Translations under genes and position numbers: made by a program
IMG/VR virus record: IMGVR_UViG_3300017967_000228
Location: 1-23,006 of that record
Strand: one strand, 5' to 3'
DNA from: a virus
Length of the DNA stretch: 23,006 nucleotides
Shown here: positions 3,878-17,800 of the stretch, in pieces
Numbering within the stretch: the stretch's first letter is position 1
How the letters are laid out: every line of letters begins with the position of its first letter
The notes under the pieces: generated by a model
What the model saw: the letters and a program-made list of their open reading frames with translations, nothing else
The model's database searches: none
What the model was told of the DNA's origin: nothing

Positions 3878-5815
3878 ATGACATTAGCAAATTTTTCAAA
3901 TCTAGATTTCGACCAAATAAAACAAACAATTCGAGATTATATAAGATCGAATTCAAGTTTTACTGACTATGACTTTGAGGGGTCAAATCTTTCAGTCATT
4001 ATCGATACGTTAGCTTATAACACATACATTACCTCATACAATGCTAACATGCTTAGCAATGAGGTTTTTATTGATAGTGCCACCTTAAGAGAGAATGTAG
4101 TTTCTCTTGCGAGGAACATTGGTTATGTGCCTAGATCAGTAACATCATCAAGAGCAAACATTAGTTTCTTTGTTGATATTACTGATCTTCCAATAAACAA
4201 CGAGACAGCAGAAAATAAACCATTAAAATTAATTCTTCAGAAAGGAATTGTAGCAACTACAAATTCTTTTGGTACTGGAACATCATCGCAATCATATACG
4301 TTTGCAATTCCAGAGACTATTACTGTACCTATTGTCAATAACATTGCAGAATTTAATAACATTGAAGTTATTGAAGGAACTTACATTACAGAATCATTCA
4401 CAGTTGATACACAGATCCCAAATCAAAAATTCACCTTATCCAACCCAAACATCGATACTTCTACTCTGAGTGTTTATGTAAGAGATAGTGAAGGATCTAG
4501 TGTAATTAGAAAATTCAATTTAACTAATACTATTTTTGATGTTGATTCAACATCTAGAGTATTTTACATTCAAGAAGTTGAGGATCAAAGATACGAACTT
4601 ATTTTTGGTGATGGTGTTTTTGGTAAGAAATTAGATAATGGTAATGTTATTGAAGTTGCTTATAATGTAAGTTCAGGCGAACTTTCAAATGGCGCATCTA
4701 ATTTTAACTTTGCTGGTAGAATTCTTGATGATAGAGATAGATTAATTACACAAAATTTCTCTCTTGTAACTACAGATTCTGCTTCTCGTGGCGGAAAACC
4801 AATAGAATCTGTAGAATTTGTAAGGAAGTATGCACCAAGAATCTATGCCGCTCAAAACAGAGCAGTTACTGCTTCTGACTATGAATCCTTGATTCCAATA
4901 ATTTATCCTGAAGCAGAATCAGTTTCTGTTTATGGTGGAGAAGATTTAAATCCTCCAAAGTATGGTAGAGTTTTTATTTCCATTAAACCAATTAATGGAC
5001 AATTTATTTCAAACCAAGTAAAAGATAACATCAAAGCAAGAATCAAAAAATACAATGTTGCAGGCATTGTTCCTGAAATAGTTGATCTCAAGTATCTTTA
5101 CATTGAATACGATACAGTAATTTACTTTGATACAAATAGAGCAAATTCAAGATCTGAAGTTTTGAGTGTTGTTTCCGATAACATTACAAAATACTCTCGG
5201 TCATCAGAATTGAATGCTTATGGGTCTAGATTTAAATACAGTAAGTTTTTGAATCTAATTGATAGTAGTAGCGCAGCAATTACTTCAAACATTACTAAAA
5301 TAAGAATAAGAAGAGATTTGAAGGCAGAACTGAATAAGTTCTCTGAGTATGAAATTTGTTATGGCAATGCATTCCACTTACCAAATTGCAGCACTGGTTA
5401 TAACATCAAGTCAAGTGCTTTCCAAATTGCAGGAGTGAATGGAAATGTGTATGTAACAGATTTTCCTATCGATAGTAAAACTGGGAAAATTGCAATTTTC
5501 AAAATTGAAAACGGTTCTCCAGTAATTGTAAAAAATAACGCTGGATCTATTGATTATGAGAAAGGAGAGATAAAATTAAGTATATTAAATATAACAGGAA
5601 CACAAAAGACTAAAGGTGGTTTTGACATTATTGAAATTTCTGTAACTCCAAAATCTAATGATGTGATTGGATTGCAGGATTTATATTTGCAACTAGATAT
5701 TAGTAACAGTGACTTAAATATTGTAGAAGATAACATTTCTTCTGGTAATGATGTTTCTGGTACAAATTACAGTGTAACGTCAAGTTATTCAAACGGTTCT
5801 TTAATTAGAAAATAA
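3878..5815 (+). CDS. gp6: baseplate wedge protein gp6
   Basis: A 645-residue homologue of T4 gp6 (660 residues) and more distantly of the P2 J family. Two gp6 chains and one gp7 chain form the wedge core that links neighbouring wedges into the baseplate ring. The N-terminus (FDQIKQTIRDYIRSNS, then Y26-D27-F28-E29-G30-S31-N32) is typical for gp6. The conserved centre contains AAQNRAVTASDYE (residues 324-336) and a following GGE...PPKYGRVFISIKP segment, the signature of the gp6/J family. The C-terminal 130 residues are less conserved and beta-rich. It follows gp25 without a gap and precedes the gp7-like gene by six bases. Confidence 0.93.
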   Translation: MTLANFSNLDFDQIKQTIRDYIRSNSSFTDYDFEGSNLSVIIDTLAYNTYITSYNANMLSNEVFIDSATLRENVVSLARNIGYVPRSVTSSRANISFFVDITDLPINNETAENKPLKLILQKGIVATTNSFGTGTSSQSYTFAIPETITVPIVNNIAEFNNIEVIEGTYITESFTVDTQIPNQKFTLSNPNIDTSTLSVYVRDSEGSSVIRKFNLTNTIFDVDSTSRVFYIQEVEDQRYELIFGDGVFGKKLDNGNVIEVAYNVSSGELSNGASNFNFAGRILDDRDRLITQNFSLVTTDSASRGGKPIESVEFVRKYAPRIYAAQNRAVTASDYESLIPIIYPEAESVSVYGGEDLNPPKYGRVFISIKPINGQFISNQVKDNIKARIKKYNVAGIVPEIVDLKYLYIEYDTVIYFDTNRANSRSEVLSVVSDNITKYSRSSELNAYGSRFKYSKFLNLIDSSSAAITSNITKIRIRRDLKAELNKFSEYEICYGNAFHLPNCSTGYNIKSSAFQIAGVNGNVYVTDFPIDSKTGKIAIFKIENGSPVIVKNNAGSIDYEKGEIKLSILNITGTQKTKGGFDIIEISVTPKSNDVIGLQDLYLQLDISNSDLNIVEDNISSGNDVSGTNYSVTSSYSNGSLIRK

Positions 5816-5821
5816 GATAAA

Positions 5822-8800
5822 ATGTTAGAAAAAAGAGTTAAAATTTCTTCCATACTGAACAATCAGTTACCAGAATTTGTTAGATCAGAATTTCCTCAAT
5901 TATCGGAATTCTTATCCCAGTACTATAAGTCATTGGAATCTGGGGGTAATCCCTATGATTTAATGAATAACATTGATCAGTATGTTAAAGTTGATAATAT
6001 TGCAAATTTAATTAACTCTACTACATTATCTTCTAATGTTGAATTTTTTGATACTACTATTACTGTAGAATCCACTGCAGGATTTGCTGATAGTTATGGT
6101 CTCATTCAAATCGACAATGAAATCATTTCTTATGAAAGTAAAACTGCAACAACTTTTGAAAATTGCTACAGAGGATTTTCTGGAGTAACTTCGTATAATA
6201 CCAATACATCAACTGACGAATTAACATTTTCAGAGTCTGAAACCGCAGAGCATACTTCAGGTTCCACCGTAATCAATTTAAATACTGTTTTATTATCCGA
6301 ATTTTTCACAAAAGTAAAAACTCAAATTACTCCTGGATTCGAAAACAGATCATTTTTTGATGATTTGAATAAGAGAACTTTTGTAAAGCAGTCTAATAAC
6401 TTTTATAGTTCTAAAGGAACCAAAGAATCGTTTAGAATTCTATTTGGTGCATTATACGGTAAACCTTCTGAAATAATTCTACCAAAAGATTATCTATTAG
6501 AACCTTCTGCATCTTCATATAGGGTAACAAAAGATTTTGTTGTTGAAAAAATTCAAGGCGATCCTTTAGATTTAGAGAATAGAACTCTCTATAATTTGGA
6601 TGGTTCTAGTGGAACTGTAACATCAGTACAGGAAATTGAGATTTCTAATCTTTTTAGAGATAGTGTATTTCTTGATGATACATCAGAATTTTCTTCTGAA
6701 GCACTTACAAAGTCTTATTATCTTATTGGCATAGACTTTGATTATGATAAAGACATTGATGCCAGAGGAACAACCACAGGAAATTTCTCTATTCATCCAA
6801 AAACTAGATTAGTTTCTAGAGCATTTTCTGGAGATACTTATCTGGATGTAGATTCCACATTAGGATTTCCAAGTAGCGGTTCTCTTTTGGTCAATCAACC
6901 AAATGGTTCTGTTGTAAACATTACTTATCAATCAAAAACAATAAATCAGTTTCTTGGTTGTGATGGAATAAATCAAACAATAAATCCCAGAGAAGAGATA
7001 AAAGACACTTCATACTCTTTTGCTTTTGATGGAGATGATGAAATTAGAGTAAGGATTACTGGTGTAATTTCTGAATTAGATTATGATGATAGCAAAAACT
7101 TAAAAACTGGAGATGTTATAAAATCATCCACTTTAGGTAAGAGTGACTTAAATTCTCCGAAGTTTGATAGCTGGATTTATAATGTATCTTCTAGTTATGA
7201 GATTGAGAGCATTGTTGCATTAGAAGATACATCAGATAATACTTATCGTGTTAGAACTTATGATAAAAATGATTTCAACATTGGCGACAGATTTGAATTA
7301 ACCAATTCAAATGCATCTGGAATTATTCAAGCAGTAAACAATGAGAATACTGTAGTTATTAGGGGTCAAGGAGAGATACAAAAAGATTCTTCTGATAACT
7401 TCATTTTCACTTCTATTCGCAAATTAATTTCTAAACCAGAAATTGTAAATTATCCAGAATTGTCTATCTACAATTCAAATGTTTCGAATACTTATTATGA
7501 TAGAACTGATGGATCTGTATATGTAACATCACCTTCATTGCCAAATTATAATGATACTAAAATTAGAATTACTGATCTGAGTGTCTCTGTATCTTCATTT
7601 GGAACTGATGATGAAAATAAAAAAACGATTATAAACTTAAATGTATCTGCATCACACTCATTTTTGACTGGTGATTTGGTTATACTAAAAGCAACTAATG
7701 GGCAAGAGATTGGTTATGTAAAGAGAATTGATGAGAAAACAATAAAAATTGCAAAAAATAAAGAATTAATTATTTCAGATACCTTTTTAGATTTTTCAAA
7801 TTATACTTCTACTGGAGCAAAAGTCGAATTCTTCAGATTCAATGAATTAAATCAAGATACTAATTCTTATGAATCAAAATTATTGCAACCACAAAAGTTA
7901 ATTAGAAAATTACAATCTCCAGTAAATACCAAAGAAATTTCTGAGACAAAATCAGGAGCTATTGGTATTTTCATTAATGGCGTAGAGATTCAAAATTATA
8001 AATCTGAAGATTATCTATACTATGGTGAAATAAAGTCTATAGATGTAACTTCTGGTGGTCTTGGGTATGATGTAATTAATCCACCAGAAGTAAGTATTGA
8101 TTCTTCTTCCGGTTCTGGGGCAGTTGTTACTGCTTCTGTATCTGGTTCGTTGGAAAGAATTGATGTTATAGATTCTGGATTCAATTACTTAGAAACTCCA
8201 AAGGTAATTATTGAAGGTGGTAATGGATCTGGAGCTAGCGCAGAAGCAAATTTAATACAATATGATTATTCTAAATCAGTAATTGTTAATACGCAATCTC
8301 TTAGTGGAAATCAAATTACTTTTGAAGATGCTCATAATTTTTCCGACTTAGAAGAAGTGATTTATGATCCAGGACAAAATAATGTAATTTCTGGATTATC
8401 CACGAACTCAACTTATTACGTTAAAGTAGTAGGAATTAACACGATAAAATTATATAATACAGAAGAAAGTTTTTCAAATGATGATTTTATTTCTATCGCA
8501 GCTTCTGGGGATTTAGGAAGTCAAACCTTCAAATCTAAACTGAAAAAAAGAAAAGTATCTTCTATCAATGTTGTAAGTGGTGGTTCTGGATATACTAATA
8601 AAAAATTAATTGCTTTTTCATCAAAATCTGGAATTAACACTGCATCTGATACAATCACTATAAAAAATCATGGATTTGAGTATAGAGAAAAAGTTGTTTA
8701 TACATCAAATGAAACTTCTATTGGTGGATTAACTACAAATACAACATATTTTGTAAATCCACTCGATAAAGATACATTTAGACTTTATGAAATTTCCTCT

Positions 8801-11800
8801 AGTGGTAACGAAGATTTTCTTTTAGAATCGGATCAATATGTAGATTTAACTTCTACTGGTGGGGAAGAACACATTTTCAATTATCCTCCAATAACAGTTA
8901 AAGTCATTGGAGATCTTCAAATTCCAACATCAAATACATCATCAACAAATTTCGAATGTGAAATTCAACCCATTTTCAGAGGAGAAGTAAAATCATTATT
9001 TGTGGAAGATGGTGGATCACAATATGGAAATCAAGAAATTATTAATTATAGAGAGCAACCGAACATATTATTAAAATCTGGTAAAAATGGTGATGTTGGA
9101 GTAACTATTGAAAATGGAAGAATAACATCTGCGTTTGTTTTGGATCCTGGCATTGAATATAACTCACCTCCTACTTTAGTTGTTAATGGTGAAGGAAGAG
9201 GTGCAGTTTTAGTTCCAGTTATTCAATCTGGGCAAATTGTTGATGTAATTGTATCTTCTAGTGGAGTGGGATATAATAAAAATACTACCTCTGTAGATGT
9301 TTTATCCGCTGGAGAAGAAGCAAAGTTATTCACCAACATTCAATCTTGGAATATTCTAGCACCTAAAAGATATCCTTCACTTCTCAGTATATTCAATACT
9401 GCAAAGAACGGCGATGATGGTTATTTAATTGCTGGAAGTAGAGGAGGTCTTCAATATACACATTTTTATGCTAGTAGACCTTTAAGATCTCAACTTTTAA
9501 GTACTTATTTTGTTAATGGTGTTAAGTCATTCACATCAGATATTTTATCGGATGATCTTCAGGAAGGTAATGTTCTTTCTCATTCTGGGATAATTGGATG
9601 GGCATATGATGGAAATCCAATTTATGGACCATATGCATATGCAAATACTGATGGAACTGGTGGAATAAAATTAATGACCTCGGGTTATAGATTGAATACT
9701 TCTACTAGTTCAAATAGACCTTCTGCTTCTGAATTTGGACTTGCATTTAACAATGGTCTATTTTTAGAAGATTATGTATTTGACAATTCTGGAGATCTTG
9801 ATGTTCATAATGGAAGATTTTGTATAACGCCAGAATTTCCTAATGGTGTATATGCTTACTTTACATCATTCGAATCTGATTTAAATGATGATGGAGATAG
9901 AGTACCTTCTTTCCCATATTTGATTGGTAATAGTTATAAATCATTCCCAATTGACTTTAACTATGATTTTACTTCAAATCAAGATCAACTTGACATAAAC
10001 ACTCAAAATTGGTTGAGAAATACGAAACCATATAATGAAGATAAAGAAAGAAGTACTTATGACTATTTCTTGAATTCTTCAAATTTAACTATTGATTCTG
10101 AAGTTAAATCTACAACTTCTGGTAAAATTGAAGATTTAATAGTAAAAATTTCTGGTGATGGGTATAAAGTTGGCGATTCTATAATTGCTAATGATAAAAA
10201 TGACAAAATTGGAGAAGTATCTAAAATTTTAGGAAAAACTGTTGAAAGTATAGGTATTTCAACAATCATTTCTATTCAGAATGTAGAGTTCTATAAAGAG
10301 AATTCTTCTTATGTTGGATATTCATCTTCTCCTCATAATTTTGTAGATAAAACTAATGTTAATGTATTTTCTCCTTTAGAATCTCCACAATATCTTTTAG
10401 CAAATGTAGACGAAAAAACTTTTAGATTATTTTCAGGAATTTCTTCAATTACCGATACTGGAATTTCAACTTTCCTTTATGTTTCTGGAAATTTTTCTGA
10501 AGTTAGAGAAAATGACATTTATAAAATTGGAAATGAAGAAATAAAGATTCTCTCTATAGATTCAGTATCTTCTAGATTTAGAGTTCTCAGGGCACAAAAT
10601 GGAACCAGTGGATTATCTTCATATTCTTCAGGTTCTATTCTTACAGAAAAACCTAGAAGAATTAAATTGAACTATAAAGTATCAAATACTTATAGTTCTG
10701 AGGTAAATAAAGAAATTTATTTCAATCCTTCAGAATCTGTGGGAATCGGTACTTCATTTGGTGTCGGAATAACATCTACGCTTTATTTTTCAAATCCAGG
10801 AGTAGGTGACACAACAGTAACAATTCCGACTAGAGCAATTTATCTTCCAAATCATGGATTGGAAAGTGGAGATTTGCTCTCATACACTACAAATGAAGGA
10901 GATTCTATTGAAGTATTAGAATATGGTTCTATTGTTTCTACTGGATTAACGTCATTTAACTCTCTTTACGCTACAAAATTTACTAATGACACTATTGGTT
11001 TATCTACACTTCCTGTAGGATTGAATTCTTTGGGTAACTATACTGGAATAGGTTCTACTCCAGCAAACTTACTTTTCTTTACTGGAATAGGAACTAATAC
11101 ATACCATAGTTTTAAAACTTCAAAGGATAATGTACTGACGGCAAAACTTTTGAAAAATATTGTCAATGTTTCAGTTGCAGAATCTCATGGTTTGTCTTTA
11201 TTGTCTACTGTTGATGTAGAAGTTATACCTAAAAATACAAAGACAGTAGTAGTAAAATATAATGATACTAATAGAAGATTTGTAATAGATCCGCTAAATG
11301 TTTCTTCTACAGATTTGCAAGATAATACATTAGTAATTAGTAATCATCAATTAAGTTTTGGAGAAAAGGTTTTATTTGAAAAGACTAGTGGATTTGATGG
11401 ATTGGTGAATGAAAAACTTTACTATGTAACACCCGTGGATTCGAGTTCATTTAAACTTTCCACAAATTCTTACAATCTGAATAATAAAGTTTATGTAGAT
11501 ATTACATCTACTGGTACTGGAGGAGCAATTTCAAAAATTAATCCTGAAATAAATGTAGCAGAGTATCAAAAATTAAAATTTGACTTATCCGATAGTAGTC
11601 TTTCCTATTCTACAGGAGGTTCTTCTTTAGAGGAAGCATTTGAACTAGAACTTTTCTTTGATGAGAATTTCTTAGATAAAATTTATCCTTCCAATAATGA
11701 AAGTTATAAAATAACAACTAATGGAAAAGTTGGAGTGGATGCTGATGCTAATTTAACATTAGAAATAAATTCAGATACCAAGAAAAAATTATTTTACAAA

Positions 11801-14800
11801 CTAACTCCACTTTTAACGGGAACAAATACTATTAAAAAGGAATTAATTGTTGATAATGATCAAATTAACTTTAGTGCGATTAATTTAGTAGCAAGTAAAT
11901 TTAATGGAACTTACAAAGTTACTGATGTAGTTGGTATTAATACATTCTCTTATGAATTGAGGAATTATCCTGAGAAAGAATCTTATAATTCTTCAGAAGC
12001 AACTTTTAAATATTCAACAACAAATACCACTTTGACTGGACCAATTTCTGAAGTAGTATTGAAAAATAAAAACTTCGAATTTTCTTCAATACCAGAGATT
12101 TCTATACAAAGTGATTCTGGAAAGGATGGATATGTTTATGCATCTTCAGGTTCTATTGGTAAAATCAAAACTTACTATTTTGATTCCATAGGTTTCAATT
12201 ATTCAATAGATTCTACTATTAATCCTTCAGCAAAAATTCCAACTGTATTGGAATTAGATTCTTTGTCAATTTTTGATAAGGTAGAAGTTTTAACAAAAGG
12301 ATTTTCCTATATTACCGATACTGATTTAGTAGTAATTGATGGATTGACAAAAAAAGTTGTTAATGACGTTAAGTTGGAGTATTTACCAAGTGAAGGTAAA
12401 GTATCCATATTAAAAAATACTGCAGGAATAAATCAAGTTCAACCTAGATTAGTACCGATTTCTAACTCAAATGGATTAAAAATTTCGAACATAACTTATG
12501 ATTCCGTATTAAAAACTGTAACAGTTACACTAGAAACACAATTTAGTTCTTTTGATGATTTTCCTTTTGAAGTTGGGAATAAAGTTTTTATTGAAGGTGT
12601 TGCAATTAATGAACCAGAAATAGGAGTAGATGCAAAATCTTATAATTCATCAGAATTTGATTACAATCTTTTTGAAATTACAGAAATTGATCCAAATATT
12701 GGCGGTATTAATGCAAACTTTACTTATAGTGTATCGGACTTTATTGAAACAGACCAAATCTTAGGAATTTTTAATTCTGATTTATCTAATGCTCAGGCAA
12801 TACCAGAATCATATTTTCCAACTTTTAATTCTATACTCAAGCAATCTAATTTTATTGAAAGTGAAAGAATCATTTCAAACAACTCTACAGGAATTGTTCA
12901 AACTTGGAATTTCCAACCAGGTGTTCTTATAGTTGCTTCTTCGGATAAATTTGAAATTGGTGCTACTTTAATTGGTGAAACAAGTGGAACTAAGTCTGTT
13001 ATTAAAAACTTAATAGAGTCAAATGGTTACTATAAAATTTCCGATTCTTCAGATAGAAGAAAGGGGTGGAAATTCGAGAAAGGATTTTTAAATGACACTT
13101 TCCAAAGAATACATGATAACGATTACTATCAGTATTTTTCATATGTTGTTAAATCAGAAATTCCTTTAGAAACCTGGAATGACCCAGTTTCTTCTTTGAA
13201 TCATACCGCCGGATTTAAGAAGTTCTCTACTTTAGAAATTCCATCATCTCCTGATGTTAATAGTGGAATCTCTACGGATCAAAATTTTGGATCTATAGGA
13301 GCGATTCAGAATTTAGATTCTGTTATTGATTTGGATTGCGTATTCAATTTTGATTTAGCTAGAGAAAACTTATTTACAATTGGAGATTTAACCACATCAA
13401 ATCAAATTATCTTTAATTCCAGATCAATTCAAGATTATAAAGAATCTTCTGGAAATAGAGTTCTTGATATTGATGATATTTCAGAGTTTTTCAATAGTAA
13501 CCCAAGATCTGAACCATTTACAGTGGTTAACAAAAAACCCTTTACTGACGTTCGTTATGTGAAGTATTTTGTTTCTGTAAGAGATCAGTTATTTTCTGAT
13601 GAATCTATGTTCAACATAGTTTCTGTAATTCATGATGATTTATTTGTTTATGCAAATCAATATGCAAAAGTATATTCTAAAGATGACTTAGGTTATTTTG
13701 ATGCTAGAATTGTTTCGGAAAACTTAGAATTGCTTTTCTATCCAGATAATTTTACTATCAATAATTATAACTTGAACGTATGTAGTTTTAATTTGGATGA
13801 AACTATTTCTGGAATTGGAACATTATCTTTAGGTGATGTAGTATCACTAAACACCCATAAGACAACTTTACCACAAGGAACATCAGGAATTTCTACAATT
13901 GTTTCTGTTGGAAGCACTTATAGAGCATTGAAACTTCACACTTTAATTTGTGATACTGATAATAGGGAATATGAATCCGTAGAGATGAATATTATTCATG
14001 ATGATACTAATGTATATATCACAGATTATGCAAGTTTGGAGACAAATTTCTCATCTTCGTATGGAACTGGAATAGGAACATTTGATGCTTCTATTTCGGG
14101 TTCAGATCTGATAGTTTCATTTACACCAAATGTATCTACTGCTTCCACATATACAATAAATTCATTGTCTATTGGAATTGCAAATACATCTGCAACTGGA
14201 GTGGCAACAAATGCAATGTTACAAAATTACATTGAATCCGAATACATTGCAATCTCTTCTTCACCATCTCCATCTACAGTAGCAATTTCTTCTTTTGCTG
14301 GAAGTAATTACAATTCAGCATACTACGCAGTTTCTATTGAAGATTCTACAAATAATCAATACCAATTTAGTGAAGTTGTATCTCTATTCAACCCAACTTT
14401 AGATACATCCGATCAAGTAGAGTATGGTATTGTAAATACTGGTTCTAATTTGGGAATTTTATCAACTGGAACTATTGGTTCTGGTGCATCTGAAAAAGTT
14501 GTATTGTTCTTTACTCCAGATGCTGACATTGATTATGAAATAAGGTTGTTTAAGTTTGTTTTTGGAAATGCTCAGCAATATGATTTTATTGGAATTGAAT
14601 CGGGCAAAACCGAAATTGAGCAGGATTTTGGATTATATACTGGAACTCTTAATGATGTTAAGAAGTCTTTTAATCTTACTCATCAAGATAATCCAATCTT
14701 CAAAAAAATCTTTGACGGGTCAAGCACAGATTATATTGATTTGGATGAAGATACTTTCTCAGTTCCAAATCACTTCTTTGCTACTGGAGAAGAGGTTGTA

Positions 14801-17800
14801 TATAATCAGGGAGGAGAATTCGGTTCTCCAGTAGGAATAGCAACAACAACTATTCCTGGAATAGGTTCTACTGACATTCTTCCACCATCAGTTTATGTTG
14901 TCAAGATTAATGATTTAAGTATTAGAGTTTCTGGTTCTGCAACTGATGCATTAACCGTTCCTCCTGTTTACTTAGACATTACAAATACTGGAGTCGGAAC
15001 AGATCATCAGTTTAATTCACTTAAGCAAAACACTAAATCATTAGTTTCTATCGATAATGTAATTCAATCTCCAGTAGTGTCTACTGCAAAAACTGCATTG
15101 CTTACAGCAGATGTAACAACTATTAATAACATTGTTCCTGTAGATAATGCATTAGAGTTGAATAGTGGAGATTATTTGAAGATCAATGATGAGATTGTCC
15201 AAATAAATGTTGTAAACTATCAAAACATTACAAATAATCTTTTAGTTACAAGAAATCAATTTGGAACAGTAGTTGACAATCATTTATTTGGAACTATTAT
15301 TAGAAAAGTTCAGGCAAATTATAACATTGTAGATAATACAATTTATTTTGCAGAGGCACCTAAGGGAGAAGTTCCTAATGAAAACCCATCTGACCCAGAA
15401 GAAGTTGATTACAATACTATAAAAACTTCTTCAACATTTAGTGGGAGAATTTTCCTAAAGTCAGGAGTGGAAGGAACTGGAATAACTCCTTACAGCAATA
15501 ACTACATCTTTGATTCTGTTTCCGATCAATTCAATGGCATTAATGATACCTTTACTATTCAGTCTGATGGACAAGATGTTGTGGGAATTTCTACTAATAA
15601 TGGAGTTACTTTAATTGGAAGTGTTCTTCAGCAACCTGCTAGAGACAGTGTTATTCCAATTCAAGGTTCTTATGACCTTGTAGAGTCTGCAGGAATAACC
15701 TCTATAACCTTCACAGGAGACCCTGTACAAGCAAGTTATGATGTTAATACATCTAGCATACCCAGAGGTGGTATTATTGTTTCTGTTGGTTCTTCTGCCG
15801 GATTTGGATATCAACCATTAGTTTCTGCTGGTGGCACTGCCATTATTTCTGGTCTTGGAACAGTTTCTTCTGTAAGTATTGGAAATAGTGGATCTGGTTA
15901 CAGAGCAGGAATTCAAACAGTAAATGTTGGTGTTACTACTGAAATTTCTGAAATTCCCACTGTTCAGTTTATTGGAACTGCCGTCGTCAACAATGGTAAT
16001 GTTATTTCTGTAGACATTACAGAAAGTGTAGGTGGTTTCATAGCATCTATGCCTCCAACAGTAGTGTTTGATGCTCCATTAGCATACTCAAATATACCTC
16101 TGATTTATAGTTCATCTACTCCACAAGCAGGCATTGGTACACAGGCAACTATCGACATTCAAGTAAGTTTGGATAGTAGTGTTCTCAACTTCGAAATACA
16201 AAATTATGGGTATTCATACAAAAAAGATGACATTCTTACTGTTCCTATTAATGGACTAGAAGGAATTCCAACAGATTCTTCATTATCATTCCAAGAATTC
16301 CAAATCTCTATTGAAGAAACATATGAAGATGAAATTGCTTCTTGGCATTTTGGTAAGATAATTTCTATTGACCCGATTGATGATTTGATTAATGGCAATA
16401 GAAGGTTCTTCCCTCTTAAAATTGATGGGAAACAAACTTCATTCGAAGCAAAACCAGGATCCAATCTAAATCTTGCAAACAACTTTATTATTACTATCAA
16501 TGACATTCTTCAAGTTCCAGGTGAATCTTACATCTTCAATGGAGGTAGTGTAATTGAGTTCATAGAAGCACCTCAATCTTTTGATGATAGAACATCAAAA
16601 CTGACTAATGTAACTACTTCTAAGATTTTATTCTATGAAGGTACTAATGAGATTGATGTTAGAGATGTTGATATTTTAGAAACTGTGAAAGTTGGCGATA
16701 CCCTTAGATTGGATTCTGATGATCAAAATTTAAAAGAAAAATCTAGAGTTGTCAATGAAATTATTTCATCAGATGCTGTTAGAACTAATGTTTATTCTGG
16801 TAGGGGAATTTCAGATGATGAAAATCTTCTCAGAAATGCAATTTGGTGTAAGCAAAGAAACGATTTATTCTTGTCTTCAGCATCATTTGTTGGATCTGCA
16901 AGTTCTTCTAGAGGATTCTTAGTTTCTAAGGCAAGATCTTCTTTATCACCAAGTATAAACCCTTCTGCATACTTGATAAAAGATCTTTCTGTTTCCGATA
17001 ATGTATTGTTTGTCGATAACTTAAAGACTTTCTTTGATAGTTTTGATGAACTTGGTGCAATTGATGACTCCTTTAAAACCATTAAAATCTTCAATCAAGA
17101 TAATTTGGTTTCGTGTGCAGCTACTGCTGTAGTATCTTCGGCAGGAACGATAACTTCTATAGAAATCAATGAAGGTGGTATTGGTTACAGTACAACACCT
17201 TCAGTTACAATTTCATCTCCAGTTGGAGTTGGAACAACTGCTACTGCTACTGCAACATTATCTGGTTCTTCAGTTTCTGGAATAAGTCTTACAAATTCTG
17301 GTTCTGGTTATACATCATCTACACCACCATCAGTCCTTGTAGAGTTCCCAGAAAGAACTTTTGAAACTATTGATAAAGTGGAGTATGAAGGAGACTTTGG
17401 TATTGTTACTGGAATTGCAACTACTTCTATTGTTGGAGTAAATACTGGAATAATCTTTGATTTGTTTATCCCAGAAAACTCATTTATTAGAGATTCTGAA
17501 ATAACGGGTTCTGCATCTACTTCTATAAGTGGGATTCAGACTGGATACTACTTCACTATTAGAAATAGTAATGTTGGTTATGGATTAACTTCACTCGATG
17601 AAAATGATGAAATTATTGGAGTTGGATCTACATTCATAGATAATGTTTATAGAGTATCACAAGTTTCTATTGCACAAACTACAGTTACTGGAGTAGGAAC
17701 TACATCTATTGCACAAGTAGTTGTAAGCGTATCTGATTACAATGGTCTAGTAAGTTTGGGACAAACATATTATTATGGTGATTACAGTTGGGGTAGAATT

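Larger units (their letters stand above)
6050..15310 (+). repeat. dispersed protein repeat, 'IxxExI...RGxxGT' type (four copies)
   Basis: Four segments of the gp7-like protein share an order: an initial strand, often T-x-L/I-x-V-x-x-[ST]-x-G-F; then I/L-x-x-[DN]-[EG]-x-[IV]; then a terminal turn of the type C/R-G-x-x-G or R-x-x-x-G-T. They are at residues 77-119 (6050-6178), 337-384 (6830-6973), 1564-1606 (10511-10639) and 3111-3163 (15152-15310). Similar modules are common in phage tail proteins. The copies are divergent at the DNA level. Confidence 0.5.
8030..17350 (+). repeat. dispersed protein repeat, 'GGxGYxxxPxVxI' Gly-rich beta modules
   Basis: The module reads [IV]-x-S/D-[IV]-x-[VI]-x-x-x-G-x-G-Y-x-x-x-P-x-[VL]-x-[IV], followed by a Gly/Ala-rich strand. 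Clear copies lie at residues 737-811 (8030-8254, two tandem units), 1056-1161 (8987-9304, three units), 3348-3419 (15863-16078, two units) and 3777-3843 (17150-17350, two units). Weaker ones occur near 912-932, 1436-1462 and 2073-2170. A further copy is in gp8. A beta-solenoid or stacked sandwich arrangement is likely but inferred. Confidence 0.65.

Noticed and set aside
4269-4469. A + strand 66-residue open frame within gp6
   Set aside because: It is a shadow frame of the well-supported gp6 gene with low-complexity composition.
14556-14834. A + strand 92-residue open frame within the giant gene
   Set aside because: It is a Leu/Ile-rich shadow of the gp7-like coding sequence in another frame.
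16204-17094. Two 100-residue - strand frames (16204-16506, 16792-17094)
   Set aside because: Both are antisense to the unbroken giant gene and resemble no known protein.
8030-17350. CRISPR-like or satellite DNA repeats
   Set aside because: The repetition is at protein level. DNA units are divergent, unevenly spaced and lack identical repeats with unique spacers.
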